DNA from: Pyxicephalus adspersus
Lineage: Eukaryota > Chordata > Amphibia > Anura > Pyxicephalidae
DNA: 64,000 nucleotides
Assembly: GCF_032062135.1 (NCBI RefSeq)
Contig: NC_092868.1
Location: forward strand, 51,359,053-51,423,052
Reading direction: 5' to 3'
Position numbers and translations under genes: made by a program. Below the pieces are notes generated by a model. The model saw only the letters and a list, made by a program, of their open reading frames with translations, did not search any database and was not told where the DNA came from. Below, one piece after another: positions 27,207-39,083 of this stretch (the first letter of the stretch is position 1; the number at the start of each line of letters is the position of its first letter).

Positions 27207-27443
27207 CAGTGTTTGTCAACCAGGGTTCCTCCAAATATTTCTAGGGGTTCCTTGAGCTATAAGCAGTTTGCGCCTCTCAGGTCAGTTTAGGTGACACCAA
27301 TTATATTTTTGGCCATCTGTAAGGGTGACATTCTACCCAATGGTCAGCATTCTTCTCACTGGACACCATGATAATATACTGTGAGTTGTGGATTTAGTAA
27401 TAATAGCAGGGGTTCCCATGTTAAAAAAGCTTAAGAAATACTG
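27207..27443. mobile_element. hAT-like repeat, copy 2
   Basis: It starts CAGTGTTTGTCAACCAGGGT and ends CTTAAGAAATACTG, which inverts to CAGTATTTCTTAAG, a matching hAT terminal repeat. The interior matches the 21027 copy. A clear 8-bp duplication was not seen. Confidence 0.75.
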
Positions 27444-27802
27444 CTCTAGACCAAAATTATTTTGGTCATTTTATATTTCATCTTTTTTTTCTTTTTTACA
27501 TTAGTAACTGATGACATGTTTAATCATTGCAAGATTCCATGTATCAATTAATGAAAACCATGTATTTCAACCATTTTTACCAGCCCTGAGGAAGGGGGCA
27601 TGCCAAAACATGCGAAACATGTTGATATTTTTAACAGACTTTTGTGCAATAAAAGGATACCATTTTTTATCAATGAGCCAATTTGTAACTTAATTTCACT
27701 GGTTGGACTATTCTGACTTGAATGATGGCTTGTTACAGGTCACTGGCTCAGCATGTAGTTACTGGAAATATTCACCATTAGGGTTAGTCTGTCCCCTAAA
27801 TT

Positions 27803-27849
<47 letters not shown>

Positions 27850-27875
27850 TATATATATATCTGTGTGTGTACATA
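27803..27875. repeat. (TA)n microsatellite
   Basis: An interrupted TA run followed by a TG run. Confidence 0.97.
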
Positions 27876-28871
27876 TGTGTATAAATGTTTCCAACTGCTT
27901 TAGTGCCGATATAATAAACAGCATTATGTTTCAAAGAAAATCCTTTTTTTTTTTTGCTGTTCATGTTTGAAGAGGACAGGCAATAAATCATGTTCTCCAT
28001 ATTTGCGCAGCACACACGTAGAAAATCCATCACATCAGTCAATGGACCACAAAGGTTCATCTACGTGTTTCAGATTCCATTTTAAAAATCTGCTCTTTCA
28101 GCTCTAATTGAAGTTATGGTTTGAATGTTTACGTTCCAGATAGATAACTGATTCAATTAACAAAATGGCCTTGTTCAAAAAAATTGCCAGACTTTTGTAA
28201 TGGATCTTATCAATATGGAAGGCTGTACTGTTATATACCATAAATTGGCCTCAATGAGCTGATAATAATGCCCCTGAGATCGATATTCCGATAGCAAATA
28301 TTCTCTGACATCCGATAGCTAGCCATCTTCCTTCTATAGGAGTGTTGGCGGATCGGGTGATGAGAGTGTGGTTTGTTGGTTCAGAATTGGTTCCTGAATG
28401 CTAGTTCCCAAAGGGATTAAATGATTATATATATATTCCTGTGAAAACATGTCAAAGGCAAAATGACAGGATCTCTTAAGACCTGCCCCTTCTGGTGCAT
28501 TTCTGTTCAACTTCACAATGCTCTATGGCCACGCATTCCTCTTCCGCTACCATCTGAAAATACCCGTGGCCCTTGGGTGCATGCATGCATCCTCCCATGA
28601 TGCAGGTTTGGTGTCACAGGACAGAGAATAGAGAGACAATGAAAGCTGTAAGTACTTTAAAACCCAATTGAGACCAAATTGTTTTTGTTTAGGGGTGATG
28701 AGACCTGGAACCCCTGTTTTTATTTGCAGTATATGTTCCCTTGGGAGGGGCTTTCAGAACAGTCTAAAATGTTCCCCTTTACAGTCTGCAACAAGTAAGT
28801 ATAGTGTTGAGGAAGGGTTATTCAAAAATATATATATATTTTTTTTTTTTTGCTGTCATGTTCTAGTCCTT

Positions 28872-29168
28872 GGCTATGTACATAGGAAAGACTTTTGTCG
28901 TTGGAAAAGATTATTAAAGACTGAAAGATGCATGAACAAGTGCTGTACATACAGTGCTGTTCTGCTATATGGAGAGGGGGGAGAATGAGCGAGAGGCACC
29001 CCTCTGCTCTCTCTTACCTTCACTTGCATTGTGGTGGTGCGTCACTCATCGTTTGTGCATCCGCCAGGGCAGATCTATGAATGTCGTCAGAGGGCCAATG
29101 TACACGTCAGATTCTCGTCCAATACTACCCTTGAAGCAAAGAGAATCATATGACGTGTGTATGTAACC
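28872..29168. mobile_element. Harbinger-like MITE, second copy
   Basis: It is similar along its length to 43385-43662: GGCTATGTACATAGGAAAG, GTGCTGTTCTGCTATATGGA, GCATCCGCCAGGGCAGATC and the end GACGTGTGTATGTAACC|TTA. The left target site is not exact. Confidence 0.7.
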
Positions 29169-30268
29169 TTAGGGACAACCACCCATCTTATTTCTTGTCC
29201 TGGAGTCACAGGGACAGGAAGTGGATTAAAACATCCCCACACAATTGCACCTCTTATTTCTTGTCTAGGTGTCACAGTAACAGGAATTGAGGTAGATTGC
29301 ACTACAAAAACACATTTGCATTTATATTACGCTGACAATCCATTCATTTGCAATAGGCTGCCTTAATACATGTTGCATGTTAACAGCCGACATAGCACAC
29401 ACTAATGCAGGTGCATTAACCCACCACAAGAATCTCCATGGGCTCCAAAAGTAATTTTTCAATGTCATCCTCCAAAACAGCTTTTTAATTAAACTTTTAA
29501 CGAGAAAACAATAGCTGATTAATATTTACACCGCCATGATGAGCTGCCACAGAACTGGACAGGCCTTGCTATTAATACCTAACATTTGCACTGGGCCCAG
29601 TCAGTTTGTCTGCTTGGAATGTGAGACAGTCATAATAGCGTGATCACCTCTCCTAACCAGACTCCTCGATCTTTGGGTTTAATTATTACTGCTGTGGAAG
29701 AAGTTGCAGGGTACTGCCTGTCTGATCAATAGTAATAACATTAGGAAATCTTGGGGGGGCAAAATGTTTTTTTGTGTCAGGTTTATATTTTCCTCATGGC
29801 CTAATAATGGAATTTGTATTTTATTTTTGTTTTCGCTCATTTATATTAGTGGAGACCTCTTCCGCTCTAGAGAACTTTAACTTTGCTCATGTCCGTCTTT
29901 CCTATTTGTTAAAAAGGTTCTTTGCAAAGAGACAGACAGGCCGTCCTCCATAGCAGCTGTAGCTCTTCCTAGCCATAAACAGTATTTATTATTTCCAATT
30001 TATATCAGCCTTGTGTGCTCTGCAGTGCTTTATAGAGTGAGGACATGCAAAGGCCATAATGTACATTGTGTACCACAAGACACTCAATTCTGCTTTACCC
30101 AAAATATGTCTTCAACTAACCTTCAGCCATATATCATCATGTCTGATGAGTCCTCCTAATAATAAAAGTGTTTTGTAAAAGGGTCATTCTACCCAAAAGT
30201 GGGTACAGGTGAAGCCCAATGGGCTAAGTCCAGCCCTGATTGCTAAGATGGCTCATGGAATTCCTGTC

Positions 30269-30617
30269 CTTAAAGTGGAATTGAACCCCACGTTACATAA
30301 ACGTTGCTGTTCCCTCACAGGGTACCATCATCTTGTTCTTTTTTCACTTCCTCTTTGCAATCTTTCACCATCTTGATGACCTAACTCCTGCACGGGCTTG
30401 TGGAGGTTCATTGACGTGCAGAGAAAGCCAGGAATGCTGGGTATACTGGCAACCAAAGCTGGCGCTGCGCATGCGTAGCTCAGCTTTGTTGCCAGAAATC
30501 TGCAGCAATCAGGCATGTAGGAGCAATTAATGAAGAAGGGACATCACCTGTCCCTTTCTGCACTAATGACCTGCCTGTTAGTGTAGTCTCAAAAGTGGAA
30601 CTTTAGTCCCACTTTAA
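30269..30617. mobile_element. TTAA-flanked MITE (TTAAAGTGGAAC family), full copy
   Basis: The left end TTAAAGTGGAATTGAACCCC is mirrored at the right by the inverse of TTAAAGTGGGACTAAAGTTCC. It contains the GCGCATGCG core and a CACCTGTCCCTTTCTGC segment shared with copies at 12890-13185, 32170-32296 and 47719-47991. It is non-coding and T2/Kolobok-like by target site. Confidence 0.75.
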
Positions 30618-30918
30618 TTCTGGAATGTCCCTTTCCTGGAGTTTTGGGTGTCTTTCCACATTTGTGTGTTTCTGTCTTCTCCTCTTTCACCTTCCATAAT
30701 ACAAACCAGTAGGTGTTGGAACTCTTTATAATGAACACCATATTTGTATAGATCAAGGAGAAATCTCACTGAAAGATGGAAGAGATTGTCAACTGTACAA
30801 GTACCAATTAAGGACGAACTGGCCCTTTAAATGTTAAATGGTATTTGATCCATATTTCTTCCATTACATTCTTCATTCAATGATCTACTTATTGGCTTTC
30901 TGTGTATAACTGACTTAA

Positions 30919-31203
30919 GCTACATACACGCGTCAGATGATTCCCGTCCGATATTAGCCCTAAAACTATTCTGGGGTGTGTACAGTGCTCGTTATTCATG
31001 GATACCTGGCGGATCCACGAACAACGAGTGATACAACGTAATACAAGTGAAGGCGAGAGAACACAGCGGGTGCTGCTCCGTTGTTCTCCTCCCTCCCCTC
31101 TCCATGAAGAAGAATGGCATTGTATGTACAGCACTCATCAGTCTTTGGAAAAGATTGTGAAAGATCCTTTACAATGACAATTATTGAATGTGTGTACACA
31201 GCA
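30919..31203. mobile_element. Harbinger-like MITE, third copy, inverted
   Basis: It is the reverse orientation of the 28872 and 43385 copies: TAA|GCTACATACACGCGTCAG at the left, GAATGTGTGTACACAGCA|TAA at the right, with CCTGGCGGATCCACGAACAA inside. TAA duplications lie on both sides. Confidence 0.7.
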
Positions 31204-31849
31204 TAAGGCAGACAGAGTAATGTAATCCTGCTTTTCATTTTGTTTTCACAGTAAATAAACTTTAGCAAACTATTGATAGTTAGCATTTATCATTTTATTA
31301 TTAAGAAGATCCATATGAAATCATTTCAGTGCTCAGAATTCCAAAAATATATATTAAAAGGGGAGGGGGTGTGAAAAGGGGCCCAGGTGACCCGGAACAC
31401 AGGGAGGTTCCTATCTGCGATATTTACTTGCAAAATAAAACTGCCCTGGCACTGCAAGAGTTAGCAAAAACTAGATGAATTTCTTCCATGTGGCAACGTT
31501 AATGGGAAAACTGTAACGCCAAGCCGGGCGCCTGGATCTTAATTAAATTACACTGAAGAGGTAATCTATTTTTGATTGCTTGCGGAAACAGTAATCAGTT
31601 ACAGATCATGTGCGTTTTGTCTTTGGAGTAATATATAACCAATCGGCTCGTGTCGTGCTGCAGGATGGTGCATCAATAGTGCTTGTTGCTGCAGTAAATT
31701 GGATAAATGTTCGTTTTTTACTGCCTTGTGACAGCGAATGCATTACAACGCCGTAAAGCTGCACTAATCTGAGCAACGAGACTCTCATTTTCTGAGCCTT
31801 CAGTTATTAAGCGCCGTCCAGACGCTCCATCATTGCCACCAAAACGAAG

Positions 31850-31995
31850 ACAGTAGAATCGAAGGAGCGATGTACAGACAAGTTGCTCGGCAGCCTGACA
31901 GTTCTGTAGAGAGGGGAGGATGAGCAGGAGGTGCCCACCTTGCCAATACAAAACAGTAAATAGTTGTTTAGTGATCCTGCATGGCAGATCAATAA
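31850..31995. mobile_element. Diverged fragment of the same Harbinger-like MITE
   Basis: The order GAGAGGGGAGGATGAGCAGG, GGTGCCCACCTTGCC and GATCCTGCATGGCAGATC parallels the middle of the 43385 copy. No clear ends are visible. Confidence 0.45.
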
Positions 31996-32169
31996 ATGTT
32001 GAGAAGAAAAATTGAATTGCTTGCAATCAGTTTTCAGCAGTTTTCCTTCACGATTAACATCAGATCAGTTTAGGAATTACTATCAGATGTGCCTTCATTC
32101 CAGCCTGAAGTCATTCAGGGTCACTCAGCAGTCTATATCATCGGATCTCCCTGCTATTTGGAGAGTTCC

Positions 32170-32296
32170 AAAGAAAATGTGGACAACTCTGGTGCTCTTC
32201 AATCAGGCATGTATGAAGGATTATTGCAGAAGGGATATCACCTGTCAACCTGCCTGATCAAGCATTTGTAAAAGTGGAATTTTAATTGTGCTTTAA
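32170..32296. mobile_element. Fragment of the TTAAAGTGGAAC MITE
   Basis: It matches the right half of the 30269 copy: CAATCAGGCATGTATGAAGG, AAGGGATATCACCTGTC and AAAAGTGGAATTTTAATTGT, ending at CTTTAA. The left part is missing. Confidence 0.6.
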
Positions 32297-32862
32297 ATCC
32301 ACTGAATCAGCTTGGCAACCAGGCAACTGGCATTTTCAGGAAAGCCAGCCGCAACCTCTGTGTTTCTCTTGGTCCCCATTTCACTGACTTTTCCCTGCCG
32401 TTGCATTGTTTCCTGTCAACCACTGGCATTTTGCTAATTGACTATACTTGTAGCCTGGAGTATTTCAGTACAGTAGAAGTAAACCCTAGCTGACATTTTG
32501 TTTGCTAAAGCACTGTGTTTTGTGCCTAAAGAAGACCTGGTTTCACCTTTTTATTTACTTGCTGACTTCCTGTGACCTTCTTGCAACCTCTTCCTGTTGG
32601 GATTCACTCCTGCAGTGGCTTTATGGAGTTTTATGGAGTGGATTTCCTAGTGATAACAGAACATGCTTTTATAAAGTGTCAGTTCGGATACTTGTGGTAC
32701 ATGTGACAACAAAGAAGGAAAGCTGGGAGACATGGACAAACTGTTACATCATTTAAGAGGAGATGCTTAATGGAGGACTTTTTTTTAGCAGGATCACCTG
32801 ATATTTTAATGAAATGTTGCAGATTGAACAGCTTAAAGCCTTTATGGGTTTTTAGTGTTTGG

Positions 32863-33014
32863 GTTCACATATATTGTATGTGTGTGTGTATACGTATATA
32901 TATTTCAGTCCAGTGTTCACATATATTGTATGTGTCTGTATATGTATATATATTTAAGTCCAGTGTTCACATATATTGTATGTGTGTGTATACGTATATA
33001 TATTTCAGTCCAGT
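32863..33014. repeat. Tandem repeat, three units of 50-52 bp
   Basis: Three consecutive copies of GTTCACATATATTGTATGTG followed by a TG/TA-rich stretch and ATTTCAGTCCAGT start at 32863, 32915 and 32965. The copies are almost identical, differing in TG number and two or three bases, so the expansion is recent. Confidence 0.95.
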
Positions 33015-36000
33015 GTTTCGCCTGGGTGTGTCGTCGCATTCGCTTCTTGTTCCTAGAATGTTTACTGAACAGATGGAGTTTATGGTCAGTGTCCGGTTAC
33101 TCCAGCTGCCCCAATGTATATTCTGCAAAGCCGGATTGCTCTAACTCTCAGGGTAACCCTAGATTAGAGGCTGCGCCGTATTGCCCAATATGCAATTCGA
33201 GCCGGACAAGTCTAGACAGAGCTGTTTAGCTTGTAATATGAAATCGCACAGGGACTGATTAAAGCGCCATTTGTTTCTGGCCGGAGTGTCTAATCGGAGA
33301 TACATATCGGCCCTGTGCGGAGGAACTCAATCCTCTTGTAATCAGCGCAGTAAAATGAGTAAAAAAAAAAGAGATATTAGCACAACGCAGACAACCGCCT
33401 TTCCAGTGGATCACCTTACGCGTTTCATGTCCACGAACTTGTTTATTGCCCTGAAACCTAAATAGCTTCTATAGCAGCTGTATTGGTTGCATACAAAAAA
33501 AAAAACAGTTGGCTTTTGGTAGTGCGTTCACTGGAAGCAGTGGTAATTCTATGAATGCCGCTATGAAAAAGATACTGAAAGTTGTGCTATGGGAGCAACT
33601 GGCAGCAGACTTATTGGCTGTGGTTCCAGTTAAAGAGAAACTCTAAGTGACAGAGATCGTCTGCAGAAAGCATTAGAATTGTGCGAATATAAAACAATCC
33701 GCTCAGTTTTAGGTTTGCTAAGAGTTTTGCAACCCATTGCAAGCAGATTCAGTAGCATGGAGTTTGTAATCTGGTTCATAACTTTCCACCAACAAATGTA
33801 AAATATGTCCATGGGTCACACGGCTTCCAATCAAATTTTCCAATCGCTGCTGTTACTGTCCATGATTTGGGCTTAAATGCATTTTCAGGAACAGCAACTG
33901 ATGTGGATCATCTCCACCCTTAGAGGGCAGAGCTTGGGCCCTGGAACACACTTACCTGCAATGTGTAAGCTCATTCACTGTTTTAATGGCAGCTATCTGT
34001 ACAATAATGATACATTACATATTTTTTTCTGTAGAAATGTAGTTTTGCTATACCCGCTATATAACTTTTAGATGTGCATATCTTTAGATCTGCTGTTCAT
34101 TTAGACAAGGTGTTTTTTACTTCTGCATACCCCTTTCTATGTATTTGTCATAATATTAACTGCTTACTATTTTGAAAGTTTCATTGAATGTGTTTCATAT
34201 GCGTCATCAAAATTTACCACCTGTGACATTATTTATGTGCATGCCTGGGGGCCTTGTAGCAAGAACAGCATAGTGTATTTTTTAAAACTGAATTTCAACT
34301 AAAAGTTCTCTAAAACAAAAAAAAAGCCTAGCACTGAGGACATTGTCTCCTGTAGAGGCGCTAGTCTTCTTACTGAATGACAGCCAGCAAAATGCAACAC
34401 ACTTCCTCTGAGCCCTGTATGTTATGGACTTACCTCCTGGTGATGCAACTTGAAGCCAACTTAGGCGTTGCACAGTTGGTTTTCCATGAGCAAATTACCC
34501 AATACTTTAGTAAGCACTATTCACCGCTATTGCAAAATATAAAGTACCTGTGAGGTTACTGGACCAGCCAGATGACACATGTATTTAAGGTACGTATTTA
34601 AGGATTTTTTTAGGTTGTGGGGGCACTTTAGAGAGGAGGATGGTGGGCCTGAGAGACGTAGCTTGGAGGTAGCCTTTCGGAGTTCAAACTTGTTTGAAAA
34701 ATTGCTAATTACAGATAATACTGAATACATAGGATTGGCATGGCAGCTAAGAAGCTAGCATTTTCAGAATGAAGGGATCTGCAGTGACGACATCTGTATT
34801 TCCCCTTTTTTGTGGGTGAAGCAGGAAGGTGCAAACTTAATTTAGTTAGCAGCTGTTTTACACCTAAGCCAAGAGGTTCCTTGAGTTATTACACATCATC
34901 ACTCCCTGCTGATTACGAAAAAAAGCATGAACATATTGGAAGGGAATGAAAGTAGTACCTAATTAAGAAGATGCTGTATTCTGCAGAACAAGCGTTGTAT
35001 ATCAAGAGGAGATGTCGGTGACACCGGCTGCGTCCTGTCATGTGCACATCTTCACATATTGTCAGAGGGATCGCAGGAGCAAATGTTCACTCAGTATGTT
35101 CTCCCTGGAAGCCCGAGTGAATTCTGACATCTCCGAATGTTCACAAAGCACGGCCACATGACAGGCAAGGCTAAGAAGTGCACAGGGATTTGTGGCAACC
35201 CTGCGAATGGCAGCTGCCATCTTTTTAGTGCAAATAGGGAAACTGAAATAAAAATTGACTGTAGAGAAGAGAAGAATGATATCTTTGTTTGATAAAATAT
35301 GACTTGATTTTTCAAGAATAAATTTGATGTATATATTATGTAGACATGATTTTGTAAACATCACACTTTAGCTTGTTTGATATCTGATTCCAAAAATAGG
35401 CATTTTTATGCAGTTGCCCGCCCTTTATAGGTTTGATAGCTTCCAATATTTTGAGAAGGCTTTCTACAAGACGTTGGAGTGTCAGGTATTGATGCTAGAC
35501 AAGAAGGACTGTTTCAGTAGAGTTGAGTCCACTTGAGGTTCTCCATGCCCGACTCATTGTACCATGTCTTATAGGAGCTAGCTTTGTACAAAGGGATGCA
35601 GTCATACTAGAACAGCTTATGCCAAACTATTGCCACAAGCTTGAAAGCCCAATTTCCAAAACCATCTGAATATAGGAGTGTGTCCACATACTTTGAACTA
35701 TATAGTGTAGTTGATGACCCTGGGAGAAGGACATGGTCTTGTCAGATGGTTGTGGGAAAGGCTTCCATTTAAAAAGATTAGGGATTTTTATTGAGGCACC
35801 TAAATGTCCTGGGCATTGATTCAGGTAGATTGCCGGCTAGTAGCACTTAGTGTCTACAATCCCACTGGAACATAAATCCATCAAGGGAAACACATAAAAT
35901 AAATAACTTCTTTAACTGCCTCATTATTGACCTTTTTCTTTGACAGAACTATTTGCCTGTAATTTTAGTACACATACAAAGTCGATTATCAAGTCTTGGG

Positions 36001-36799
36001 TTTAATGTTTTGCAGTTATAAGCACCAGGATAGGAATAGACAAATGACAGGTATAATCTTCGTTTTTCCAACAATCATTTCTGAATGTACGTTGACCTGT
36101 GGGGTGATGAGAACCAGTCACACATCAATTGGCAGCTGTCTGTGTGGCTTTGGACCAATCATCCCACTATGACACAATAAATTCCCAGCACCTCTCATCG
36201 TTTTACTGCCAAAACACGCACCTGCCTTTGCAATGTGCCTTCAGTACCTCAATTAATCTACACAGTTGGTCCCTTTTATAAAATAGAGCTAAACAGAAAA
36301 GCAACTGTGTTTTTCTTCTTTGACTTCTAAACACTTTTGAGGCTGTAGATGTGCCAGGAAAGTTTTTGTTTAGCCATTACTCCTAGTCTATAATCTAAAA
36401 AAGGATTAGTCTTTCTTATACAGCCATGAAACCCATAAATTCCCTATGCCTTAAAGACACAAGCTGCAGTTCAAGAGCATTTGTACCCACCTCTCTGGCT
36501 TCTTGGGTCTTGTACTTCCTTTCTGTTCCAGTGCTGCAGCCTTTATATAGCTTTTTTTATTTGACACTTCCAGGAGTCTCAGATTCTTTATCCTTTATGA
36601 TCATCGTTTATCCACCACACTATTTACCAATTCCAAGGCCTGTAGATCCTGAGATTTTTGGCAACTCATGCTGAACCTATGATGAAAAAACACATTAGAC
36701 TGTTAAAACATTTGTGACCAGAATTGCCAGATAGCCCACTTTTACCAAATCTTGACATTGACTTTAAAAGTCCCAATTACTAGAATAATACTGGATAAT

Positions 36800-37086
36800 A
36801 CAGAATTACTGGAATCTCGGCCAGGACACTATCTGCATGGAGTTTGCAGGTTATCCTCGGGTTTGCGTGGGTTTCCCCTGGGTACTCTGGTTTCCTCCCA
36901 CAATTCAAAAACATACAGTTAATTGGTTTCCCTCTAAAACTGACCTTAGACTGTATTAAAGACATATGACAATGGTAGGGACATTAGATTGTTAACCCCC
37001 TTGAGGGACAGCTAGTGACATGACTATGGACAGCTCTGCCTAATATGTTGGTGCTATATAAATACTGTGATATAATATTAATAATT
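36800..37086 (+). repeat. SINE-like repeat
   Basis: It contains CACTATCTGCATGGAGTTTG, GTTTGCGTGGGTTTCC, GTACTCTGGTTTCCTCCCAC and CAAAAACATACAGTTAATTG, then ATATGTTGGTGCTATATAAA and an AT-rich tail. This module order is known from widespread amphibian SINE-like elements. The left (tRNA-like) part is decayed. Confidence 0.7.
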
Positions 37087-37377
37087 ACAGAGACTCCATG
37101 TTGTTCTGTGAGACTGGGTGTTACAATAAAAGCCAAATAGACTGGTTTGGGGTTGCAATAAAAGGAAAAGTCAAGCTTGAGTTCATTGGAAAAAGCTGAG
37201 ACCTACATATAACTTAAGCTACCCGTACTTCTGGACCTAGTGACCATTGTGGCATGAGGTTTTCCCTGAAAGTAATTTCTAGCTATATCCATTTCATCAT
37301 AGCTTGTTTGCTTCATGGGAGGAGAATTTGTTTTTTTTGCACCCTGGAACTAACCCCCCACACATTGTATATCAGGC

Positions 37378-37522
37378 TACTACATCTCTTTCATTTTAAA
37401 CCCTATCGAGCAGGGTCTACACATGTGTCGTTTGTGGTACTTGTTAAGCTTGCAGGTTTGTCATCTTCACCCCTTATTTATTGTACAATGCTGCATTATA
37501 TGTTGGTGCTCCTAAAATAATG
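37378..37522 (+). repeat. Interspersed repeat tail, related to 564-712
   Basis: It shares GAGCAGGGTC, CACCCCTTATTTATTGTAC and ATTATATGTTGGTGCT with the other two tails. It is diverged. Confidence 0.5.
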
Positions 37523-38858
37523 TGCAAAGCTAATAATGTGCAAGATTACAGAGGAAAAGATCAGTAAGGGGCACAGCAAAGGTTAACCTAACTGGGTCAG
37601 AGGTTCACATTACATTATATACAGGTTACATTATACACAAAATTCATTCCAAAACAGACACTAGAGGGGCTCGTTTATATCAAAATATGCTTTTTCTGTT
37701 TATTTTTTTTTCTTTTTTGCTGCTCTTGCATTAAAAATGTATTTTTCCAGCACAGATAAGGAGATCCCCATTGGGTTTCTTCCTCAGTTTGTGTGGGAAT
37801 AAAGCTTTGGCTTTTTGTTAATGCTAATCCTTCCAAATTGGGTAGGTAGGAAGTTGAGTCTGAGTACTGTTGCTTGCGTGAATCCGCAGTGTATAATTAC
37901 ACAGGCTGCTTTGCTGTACCTTTTCTGAAACATAGACGACCATAAATGAACAGAGCAAAAAACAAACCATTTATAGATTTCCTCATAGGAAATGTTATTT
38001 GTCGCAGATTTAAAATATAATTTCACTTAGTCTGGGGTATAAGTGGGGCTTTATCAAACAAAATGTTCGCCTTTACATATGTTAAATTTTCTATTTTTGA
38101 CTTTTCACTTGTTTTGGCTACAAATATTGCTCAGGGACAAAAATGAAATGGGGGTTTAGATGCACCACATTCCAGCTCCCTGCAATCCTTTGCCATTTTG
38201 TCATTTAAGGGATTGGAGAGGGTAGAAGCCCTGTTTGCCTTCCCAAAAACCGTCCCTGTGTGATGCACCATGGGCATGAATTTTAGGAGCCAATAAAACA
38301 CTTGATTTCCCATTTGCATAACTATAGAGCAGGCAAGAAGCAAGTATAGTAACGTCAAATAAGATATTTCCAATGTAAAATCTTACTGCAGAAGTTTCTG
38401 GAACATGTAAAGCAGGACTATTGCAACCAGAATGAAAGAGGAATTTCAAGCTTAAAGGTTATCCACTATAGCTGCAACTGTACCAAGGCCAGAAAAGCAA
38501 CTTTCCATTTGTCCTGTGGATTGGACTGCAGCCACTTGTCATGATCCTAGACTGCGCAACTTACCTCTCACACTTGATTTTCTGCAAGACCAATTCAAAG
38601 AATAATGGTAACAGAGGGAATGGGGGCTTGGCAAATAGGGCGGACAGCTATAAAACATGGTTTCTAAAATGGAAAATAGACCAACAGGTCAGCTATCATG
38701 ATTTATTAAAATGCATATTTTTTATTTTCAGTACCCCTTATTGCCTTTGCAGGTTGCATATTGTTTAATAGTGCTGCACCAGTGGTTGCGTTTTCATTTG
38801 TCCATTAAATTGTATCAATATACGTATACATCTGGTCTGTCTGCTTGAAAAAAAAAAT

Positions 38859-39083
38859 GGCCTTGGTTTAATAAAGCTCTCCAAATCTGGAGAGGATACA
38901 CTTTCATCGGTGAAGCTGGATGATCCAGCAAACCTGGAATGGGTCTGGTCCAGGATTCAAAGCATTTACTAGCAAACAGCAAAGGACTTTGACAAAATCT
39001 ATTCCAGGTTTGCTGGATCACCCAGCTTCACCGACAAAAGTGTAATCTCTCCAGCCTTGGGAGAGCTTTAATAAATCAGGCCC
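38859..39083. mobile_element. Palindromic MITE, copy 1 of 3
   Basis: Ends read GGCCTTGGTTTAATAAAGCT and, inverted, GGGCCTGATTTATTAAAGCT. The arms GGAGAGGATACACTTTCATC and AAGCTGG(G)TGATCCAGCAAACCTGGAAT occur in both orientations, so the element folds almost completely on itself. It is non-coding. Confidence 0.85.

Noticed and set aside
27560..27660. GAGGAAGGGGGCATGCC and CATGCGAAACATG motif pair
   Set aside because: It resembles the short palindromic segment common in amphibian retroelement tails, but too little is left to assign a family.
27740..28060. 106-codon minus-strand frame with alternating Ile/Tyr
   Set aside because: It is translated from the (TA)n microsatellite.
32770..33229. 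Two overlapping 124-codon frames with repeated Tyr/Ile/Cys/Val motifs
   Set aside because: The repeated peptide comes from the 50-52 bp DNA tandem repeat being open in more than one frame.
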